Part shown: one piece after another, positions 14,162 through 18,336 of the stretch | How positions within the stretch are numbered: position 1 is the stretch's first letter | Layout of the letters: each line of letters starts with the position of its first letter | Assembly: GCA_964426875.1 (NCBI GenBank) | Contig: CAYRSB010000028.1 | Coordinates: forward strand, 1-18,336 | DNA: 18,336 nt | Source: Caldatribacterium sp964426875 | Lineage (GTDB): Bacteria; Atribacterota; Atribacteria; Atribacterales; Caldatribacteriaceae | Direction of reading: 5' to 3' | Notes under the pieces: model-generated | The model's database searches: none | What the model was told of the DNA's origin: nothing | What the model saw: only the letters and a program-made list of their open reading frames with translations | Program-made: the position numbers and the translations under genes

Positions 14162-14864
14162 AGTCTTCGAGTTCCTCCTCGTAACGTTCTTCCTGTGGGA
14201 GGGAAGTAACTCCTTCCTCGAGCACTTCGCCCGGGGAAATGACTTCGCCCTTGAAGATCCAAACCTTCACACCGATTTTCCCATAGGTCGTAAGTGCCTC
14301 GGCAAAGCCGTAGTCGATGTCCGCCCTAAGCGTCTGAAGAGGGAGTCGCCCCTCCCGGTACCACTCCTCACGGGCAATTTCTGCTCCCGCCAGACGCCCC
14401 GAACAGGAGATCTTGATACCCTTTGCTCCCATCTTAAGGGCGCGAGCAATAGCCTGTTTCATCGCTCTTCGATAGGAAACCCGGCGCTCGATCTGCGAAG
14501 TGATATTTTCCGCCACAAGCTGAGCATCGATCTCAGGAACCGAAACTTCTTCCACCGATATCTGAATATTCTGACTACCGGTAAGTTTCTGCAATTCCTG
14601 ACGGAGTTTTTCGACCTCACTCCCCTTACGCCCGATAACGATACCCGGTCGGGAAGTCTTAATGATGATCTTGATCTGATTTGCCAGTCGCTCGATTTCC
14701 ACTCTGGAAATACCAGACCTATAGAAACGATCCTTAATGTAACGGCGAACTTTCAAATCTTCGAGAAGATAATTGGTGTATTTCTTTTTCTCTGCAAACC
14801 ACCGGGATTGCCAAGTGTTGACAACACCCAGACGAAGACCGATCGGATTAACTTTCTGTCCCAA
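14139..14864 (-). CDS. rpsC: 30S ribosomal protein S3
   Basis: Complete S3, 241 residues. It begins MGQKVNPIGLRLGV, has a type-II KH RNA-binding domain with the GRKG (GxxG) loop at residues 78-81, and the C-terminal S3 domain with SCSGRLAGAEIAR. S3 lines the mRNA entry channel and contributes to helicase activity there. The start is TTG, directly abutting the rplV stop, with GAGGG in the rplV 3' end as binding site. The last 30 or so residues are strongly acidic (for example EERYEEELEDYVDAQES) and partly overlap rplP by 23 bases; this tail is longer than in E. coli S3 (about 230 residues). Confidence 0.98.
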   Translation of the reverse strand: MGQKVNPIGLRLGVVNTWQSRWFAEKKKYTNYLLEDLKVRRYIKDRFYRSGISRVEIERLANQIKIIIKTSRPGIVIGRKGSEVEKLRQELQKLTGSQNIQISVEEVSVPEIDAQLVAENITSQIERRVSYRRAMKQAIARALKMGAKGIKISCSGRLAGAEIAREEWYREGRLPLQTLRADIDYGFAEALTTYGKIGVKVWIFKGEVISPGEVLEEGVTSLPQEERYEEELEDYVDAQES

Positions 14865-15209
14865 TTACTTTCCCTCCTCCGTCTCCGAAACTACAACGGT
14901 GATGTGCGATGTCCTCTTTCGAATGAGATACGCTCTCCCAAAAGCTCGAGGATGTACCCTCTTCCAGGTAGGACCCTGATCAACATAGGCTCGGGAAACA
15001 ACTAACTTCTCTACATCCATATCCCAGTTGTTCTCGGCATTGGCGATGGCCGATTGAAGAACCTTGTACACCAATCTCGCCGCTTTCCTGGGAATGAAAC
15101 GCAAAAGTACCAGAGCCTCCTGAGCTTTTTTGCCTCTAATGAGGTCAACTATCTGCCTGGCCTTCCTGGGAGAAATACGAAGGTACTTTGCCGTTGCCCT
15201 GGCTTCCAT
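14865..15209 (-). CDS. rplV: 50S ribosomal protein L22
   Basis: L22, 114 residues from the chosen ATG, starting MEARATAKYLRISPRKARQI, exactly where Firmicutes-type L22 proteins start. The C-terminal part (RVHPRAFGRAYLIRKRTSHI) is the long beta hairpin that lines the exit tunnel opposite L4 and is where macrolide-resistance changes arise in other species. A GTG at 15218 could add three residues, but the AAGGAG site is 8 bases before the ATG and effectively touches the GTG. The stop TAA is immediately followed by the TTG start of rpsC with no gap. Confidence 0.97.
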   Translation of the reverse strand: MEARATAKYLRISPRKARQIVDLIRGKKAQEALVLLRFIPRKAARLVYKVLQSAIANAENNWDMDVEKLVVSRAYVDQGPTWKRVHPRAFGRAYLIRKRTSHITVVVSETEEGK

Positions 15210-15221
15210 GTTCCTCACTCC

Positions 15222-15506
15222 TTACTTCAGCGCCGTCGAGCGCTCTGTGGGAGAACCGTGACCCTTAAAAGTTCGAGTCGGCGCGAATTCTCCCAACCGA
15301 TGTCCCACCATCTGTTCAGTGACGTATACTGGAATGTGCCTTCTACCGTTGTACACTGCAATGGTATGCCCCACCATCTCGGGTATGATGACACACGCTC
15401 GACACCAGGTCTTTACGACCCTTTTTTCTCCCCGTTTGTTCATCTCTTCAATTCTCTCGCGAAGCTTTGGATCCACATAGGGACCTTTCTTTGACGATCT
15501 CCCCAA
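15222..15506 (-). CDS. rpsS: 30S ribosomal protein S19
   Basis: Complete S19, 94 residues, with the N-terminal GRSSKKGPYVDPKL segment and the central HTIAVYNGRRHIPVYVTEQM motif. S19 works with S13 in the small-subunit head near the A site and takes part in bridge B1a. The start is a TTG codon: no ATG or GTG lies nearby in frame, and GGGGAGG sits 9 bases upstream in the 25-base gap after rplB. The stop TAA overlaps the AAGGAG ribosome binding site of rplV. Confidence 0.97.
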   Translation of the reverse strand: MGRSSKKGPYVDPKLRERIEEMNKRGEKRVVKTWCRACVIIPEMVGHTIAVYNGRRHIPVYVTEQMVGHRLGEFAPTRTFKGHGSPTERSTALK

Positions 15507-15531
15507 AGGACACAGCCTCCCCTCAAAATCG

Positions 15532-16356
15532 CTACTTTCTCCGTTTGATGATCCACTTATCAGTCTGCTTATTCCTTCGGGTCTTGTACCCCTTGGTCAG
15601 AAGACCCCATGGGCTTACCGGATGTCTTCCACCATGGGACCGCCCCTCACCTCCACCGTGAGGATGGTCTATAGGGTTCATGGCCACGCCTCGAACTGTG
15701 GGCCTCGTACCCAACCAGCGGCTCCGACCCGCTTTCCCAATAGTAACGTTCTCATGATCTACATTCCCTACCTGACCAACGGTAGCAATACAGTCAAGGT
15801 GGATGAGACGAATCTCTCCGGACGGAAGGCGAACATGGGCATAGTCTCCCTCTTTGGCCAAAAGCTGAGCATAGCTTCCCGCGGATCGCACGATTTGCCC
15901 TCCCTTGCCCTTCCGGAGCTCTATGTTATGGATAACGGTGCCCACAGGGATGTTCCGCAGAGGCAAGGCGTTCCCCGGACGAATATCGGCCTCGGGGCCA
16001 CTTACGAGCACATCACCCACCGAGACTCCCAGAGGTGCGATGATGTACCTCTTCTCTCCATCAGCGTACTTCAAAAGAGCGATGTGAGCCGAGCGGTTCG
16101 GATCGTATTCAATTCTTTCCACCACTGCCGGAATGCCAAATTTATCTCTTTTAAAGTCAATGATTCGATATTGCCGCTTGTGTCCACCGCCTCTGTGACG
16201 GACTGCGATGCGCCCCTGATTATCTCTCCCTGCCTTACTCTTGAGGGGCTCAAGCAGAGATCTTTCCGGCCCCCCTTTACTGAGTTCCTCAAAAGTGTAT
16301 CCAGTCATGTGGCGCCTGCTCGGCGTTACTGGTTTATACTCTTTGATGCTAGCCAT
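15532..16356 (-). CDS. rplB: 50S ribosomal protein L2
   Basis: Complete L2, 274 residues, the standard length. It shows the N-terminal KPVTPSRRHMTG segment, the basic GRDNQGRIAVRHRGGGHKR stretch near residues 43-61 and the C-terminal MNPIDHPHGGGEG motif near residues 226-238, which contains the equivalent of E. coli His229 near the peptidyl-transferase centre. L2 helps associate the two subunits (bridge B7b) and organises the catalytic centre. The ATG start has AGAGGAG upstream. Flanked by rplW and rpsS in the usual order with gaps of 17 and 25 bases. Confidence 0.99.
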   Translation of the reverse strand: MASIKEYKPVTPSRRHMTGYTFEELSKGGPERSLLEPLKSKAGRDNQGRIAVRHRGGGHKRQYRIIDFKRDKFGIPAVVERIEYDPNRSAHIALLKYADGEKRYIIAPLGVSVGDVLVSGPEADIRPGNALPLRNIPVGTVIHNIELRKGKGGQIVRSAGSYAQLLAKEGDYAHVRLPSGEIRLIHLDCIATVGQVGNVDHENVTIGKAGRSRWLGTRPTVRGVAMNPIDHPHGGGEGRSHGGRHPVSPWGLLTKGYKTRRNKQTDKWIIKRRK

Positions 16357-16373
16357 CCTTTTTCAACTCCTCT

Positions 16374-16661
16374 TTAAGTGATATCAAAGGCCTTAATGCG
16401 CTCACCGGGCTTCACAAAGACAATGGCCTTCTTCCAAGAAGAGGTCCGTCCTTCGAACCTCCCCAGGCGCTTTTTTTTCCCCTTCATGGTGACCGTGTGT
16501 ACCTCAAGCACCGTAACTCCAAACATAGCCTCAACCGCTCTTTTAATTTCGGGTTTCGTAGCCCGGGAATCAACTCTGAAAACGTACTTGTTCTCCTTCT
16601 GAAGTCTCAAAGATTTCTCCGTCATAACGGGATGGAGAATAATGTTTCGCTCATCTGCCAT
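16374..16661 (-). CDS. rplW: 50S ribosomal protein L23
   Basis: L23, 95 residues from the chosen start, beginning MADERNIILHPVMTEKSLRL; the I..P.(I/M)TEKS motif is the family hallmark. L23 sits at the exit of the peptide tunnel and is the docking site for trigger factor and SRP. The reading frame is open back to 16706, but the ATG at 16661 has a GGGGG-type binding site 9 bases upstream, whereas the ATG at 16667 has it only 3 bases away, and the upstream residues are not L23-like. The gene starts within the last codons of rplD. It ends with TAA, 17 bases before rplB. Confidence 0.93.
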   Translation of the reverse strand: MADERNIILHPVMTEKSLRLQKENKYVFRVDSRATKPEIKRAVEAMFGVTVLEVHTVTMKGKKKRLGRFEGRTSSWKKAIVFVKPGERIKAFDIT

Positions 16662-17283
16662 ATCCATACACCCCCAGGAGGGAGAAAAAGGCCTCTTTCT
16701 CTGCAACTACCGTATCGGCATTCACCACAAGATAGGTTGTGATTTCACCTGCCGGCTTCACCGTAACACCAGGAAGATTAGAAAATGCCTTCACAATCTC
16801 GGCATTGGCCGACCGAAGAATCACAAGAACCTTACCCCGAACCTGTAAAGCCTGAAGAAATCGGACGCCCTCTTTGGTCTTGGGAGAGGGGAAGGTAATC
16901 TCTTCCACAAGCACGAGGGAAGATTCACGAAGTTTGTCCCGCAAAGCCAAGAGCATTGCCTTCCTACGCTCTCTTCGCGGAAGTGCATGGTAGTACGAAC
17001 GGGGCCGTGGACCAAAAACCACCCCTCCATGTCGCCAAAGAGGGGAACGGATACTTCCGTGTCTCGCTCTTCCAGTACCCTTTTGGGGCCAGGGTTTTCT
17101 TCCTCCCCCACTGACTTCTCCACGAGTCTTGGTCTTCGCCGTCCCCAACCTCTGGTTATCAAGAAAACTCCTTACGGCAAGGTATACAAGGTGGTTATTT
17201 TCGCCTATTCCTTCAAACCATTCGTCATCCAAAGCGACTTTTTCAACAACCTGTCCTAACCCATTCTTAACCTCGATCTCCAT
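16651..17283 (-). CDS. rplD: 50S ribosomal protein L4
   Basis: Complete L4 (L4/L1 family), 210 residues. The conserved loop rich in Gly and Arg (GEVSGGGRKPWPQKGTGRAR, near residues 55-75) is the extension that lines the constriction of the peptide exit tunnel together with L22. In E. coli L4 also represses its own operon post-transcriptionally and attenuates its transcription; the presence of such control here cannot be judged. The ATG start follows AGGAGG by 8 bases, in the 12-base gap after rplC. Its TGA stop falls inside the first codons of rplW, giving an 11-base overlap that suggests translational coupling. Confidence 0.98.
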   Translation of the reverse strand: MEIEVKNGLGQVVEKVALDDEWFEGIGENNHLVYLAVRSFLDNQRLGTAKTKTRGEVSGGGRKPWPQKGTGRARHGSIRSPLWRHGGVVFGPRPRSYYHALPRRERRKAMLLALRDKLRESSLVLVEEITFPSPKTKEGVRFLQALQVRGKVLVILRSANAEIVKAFSNLPGVTVKPAGEITTYLVVNADTVVAEKEAFFSLLGVYGYGR

Positions 17284-17295
17284 GTCCTCCGCCTC

Positions 17296-17931
17296 CTAAG
17301 ATGCCCTTTTGTACACTAAAACCTTACTCCCTGATGGTCCCGGAACGGCACCACGTACGAGAAGGAGGTTTCTCTCCAGGTAAACACCCACAACTTCGAG
17401 ATTCCTCACTGTTACCGTTTCGTTCCCCATCCTTCCTGGCAGACCCTTGCCTTTGAAAACTTTTTCTGGGTCTGTAGCTCCTATAGATCCCGGCTCTCGG
17501 TAGAACATGGAACCATGAGTTTTTGGCCCTCCACCATACCCAAACCGTCGTACCACACCTTGAAAGCCCTTTCCTTTTGAGGTGCCTCGGACATCAACCT
17601 TGTCCCCCACGGCAAATCCATCCACTCTCAAGATCTGTCCCACCTCGTACTTCTCGTGGTTCTTGAAGTGAAATTCAGCTAAAAAGCGAAGTGGGGGGGC
17701 ACCTACCTTTTTATAACGACCCAGAAGTGGCTTGTTGAGCTTTCTCTCCTTTACTTCCTTGTATCCAAGCTGTAGAGCTCGGTATCCATCTCGTCCCGTG
17801 TCCTTCTTCTGCACCACATAGCAAGGACCGCACTGAATCACAGTCACAGGAACAGAAAGGCCATCGGGAGTGAAAGTCCTGGTCATCCCGATTTTTTCTC
17901 CAATTAAGCCGTACTCTACAACACTCTTCAT
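17296..17931 (-). CDS. rplC: 50S ribosomal protein L3
   Basis: Complete L3, 211 residues, close to the usual 205-215. It begins with the family's GLIGEKIGMTR segment near residue 8 and carries the central GKGFQGVVRRFGYGGG loop that reaches toward the peptidyl-transferase centre, then HGSMFYREPGSIGATDP. L3 is an early-binding assembly protein of the large subunit. In E. coli a glutamine just after the GSIG motif is methylated by PrmB; here Ala-Thr-Asp-Pro follows, so that modification is not expected. The ATG start has AAGGAGAGGAAG upstream. The TAG stop is embedded in the TAGGAGG ribosome binding site of rplD. Confidence 0.98.
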   Translation of the reverse strand: MKSVVEYGLIGEKIGMTRTFTPDGLSVPVTVIQCGPCYVVQKKDTGRDGYRALQLGYKEVKERKLNKPLLGRYKKVGAPPLRFLAEFHFKNHEKYEVGQILRVDGFAVGDKVDVRGTSKGKGFQGVVRRFGYGGGPKTHGSMFYREPGSIGATDPEKVFKGKGLPGRMGNETVTVRNLEVVGVYLERNLLLVRGAVPGPSGSKVLVYKRAS

Positions 17932-17956
17932 GTTCTTCCTCTCCTTCAGAAATCCC

Positions 17957-18262
17957 TTACAGCTTTATTTCTATGTCCACGCCTGCCGGCAGGTCAAGAT
18001 GCATGAGTGCATCCACCGTTTTGGGATTGGGGTCGATGATATCGATGAGTCTTTTGTGAGTCCGCATCTCGAACTGTTCCCGAGATTTCTTATCGACGTG
18101 GGGAGAACGAAGCACGGTGTACTTCGTTATCTCGGTAGGCAGAGGGATGGGGCCTGCTACCGTTGCACCTGTTCTCTCCACTGCCTGAACGATCTTTACG
18201 GCTGACTGATCGAGAATCTTATGATCGTAAGCCTTAAGCTTGATCCGTATTCTCTGAGCCAC
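17957..18262 (-). CDS. rpsJ: 30S ribosomal protein S10
   Basis: Full-length S10, 101 residues, starting MAQRIRIKLKAYDH as the family does. The start codon is GTG; a GGGGAGG ribosome binding site lies 8 bases upstream in the short gap after tuf. S10 sits in the head of the small subunit, and in characterised bacteria it also pairs with NusB in transcription antitermination, with a long loop reaching into the head. The middle segment with SPHVDKKSREQFEMRTHKR is the conserved part that includes that loop. It is the first gene of the S10 operon proper and is followed 25 bases later by rplC. In E. coli L4 represses this operon through a leader before rpsJ; no space for such a leader exists here because tuf ends only 18 bases upstream. 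Confidence 0.98.
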   Translation of the reverse strand: MAQRIRIKLKAYDHKILDQSAVKIVQAVERTGATVAGPIPLPTEITKYTVLRSPHVDKKSREQFEMRTHKRLIDIIDPNPKTVDALMHLDLPAGVDIEIKL

Positions 18263-18280
18263 TTTGTACGCCTCCCCAAC

Positions 18281-18336
18281 TTACTCGATGATCTCCGTCA
18301 CCACTCCAGCACCAACAGTCCTTCCTCCCTCACGGA
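18281..18336 (-). CDS. tuf: Elongation factor Tu, C-terminal end only (partial, cut by window edge)
   Basis: The last 17 codons and a TAA stop of a gene entering from the right edge. The peptide REGGRTVGAGVVTEIIE is the nearly invariant C-terminus of EF-Tu domain III, the GTPase that delivers aminoacyl-tRNA to the ribosome. The family is strongly conserved here, so the short match is convincing. Only 18 bases separate its stop from rpsJ, and no promoter or terminator fits in that gap, so the str operon (usually rpsL, rpsG, fusA, tuf) probably reads straight into the S10 operon. Whether other tuf copies exist cannot be seen. Confidence 0.95.
   Translation of the reverse strand, partial: REGGRTVGAGVVTEIIE

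Noticed and set aside
14148..15005. Plus-strand open frame of 285 codons opposite rpsC and rplV
   Set aside because: Antisense to S3 and L22, no recognisable protein family, no convincing ribosome binding site.
15622..16377. Plus-strand open frame of 251 codons opposite rplB
   Set aside because: Antisense to L2, one of the most conserved genes; the frame reflects L2 codon composition.

Overview
This window is one unbroken, minus-strand housekeeping cluster: the end of tuf, the S10, spc and alpha ribosomal-protein operons joined head to tail, then an energy-coupling-factor (ECF) transporter module and truA. Transcription runs from high to low coordinates. Thirty-five complete genes and one partial gene are packed so tightly that the largest gap is about 25 bases, and many neighbours overlap; nearly every gene has its own GGAGG-like ribosome binding site. 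No stretch over 300 bases lacks a gene. I see no mobile element, CRISPR array, tRNA or rRNA gene, or internal terminator.

Organism: a bacterium of roughly balanced base composition. The order secY-adk-map-infA-rpmJ-rpsM-rpsK-rpsD-rpoA-rplQ followed by ecfA1-ecfA2-ecfT-truA is the arrangement typical of Firmicutes and some deep-branching anaerobic lineages. S14, S4, L36, L24 and adenylate kinase all keep zinc-binding cysteines, which together with charged, Glu/Lys/Arg-rich proteins would fit an anaerobic, possibly thermophilic bacterium (for example Atribacterota or a related deep lineage). The phylum is a low-confidence inference that a 16S or marker-gene tree must settle.

Layout in transcription order: tuf end (18336-18281); S10 operon rpsJ, rplC, rplD, rplW, rplB, rpsS, rplV, rpsC, rplP, rpmC, rpsQ (18262-13235); spc operon rplN, rplX, rplE, rpsZ, rpsH, rplF, rplR, rpsE, rpmD, rplO, secY (13260-7968); adk and map (7954-6535); infA and rpmJ (6535-6186); alpha operon rpsM, rpsK, rpsD, rpoA, rplQ (6172-3384); ECF module ecfA1, ecfA2, ecfT (3378-900); truA (893-51). 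A well-formed sigma-70-type promoter overlaps the truA stop codon and fires leftwards out of the window, so the next transcription unit starts at the left edge.

Functionally the cluster couples production of both ribosomal subunits, initiation factor IF1, the RNA polymerase alpha subunit, the SecY translocon, N-terminal Met removal, adenylate balance, vitamin or metal uptake and tRNA pseudouridylation. Nothing here looks like a new system. The points worth a second look are regulatory: the exit promoter with a hairpin at its predicted transcript 5' end, a hairpin that pairs the map ribosome binding site, frequent TTG/GTG starts in ribosomal-protein genes (10 of 35 complete genes), and ecfT and truA lying in one frame separated only by a stop codon.
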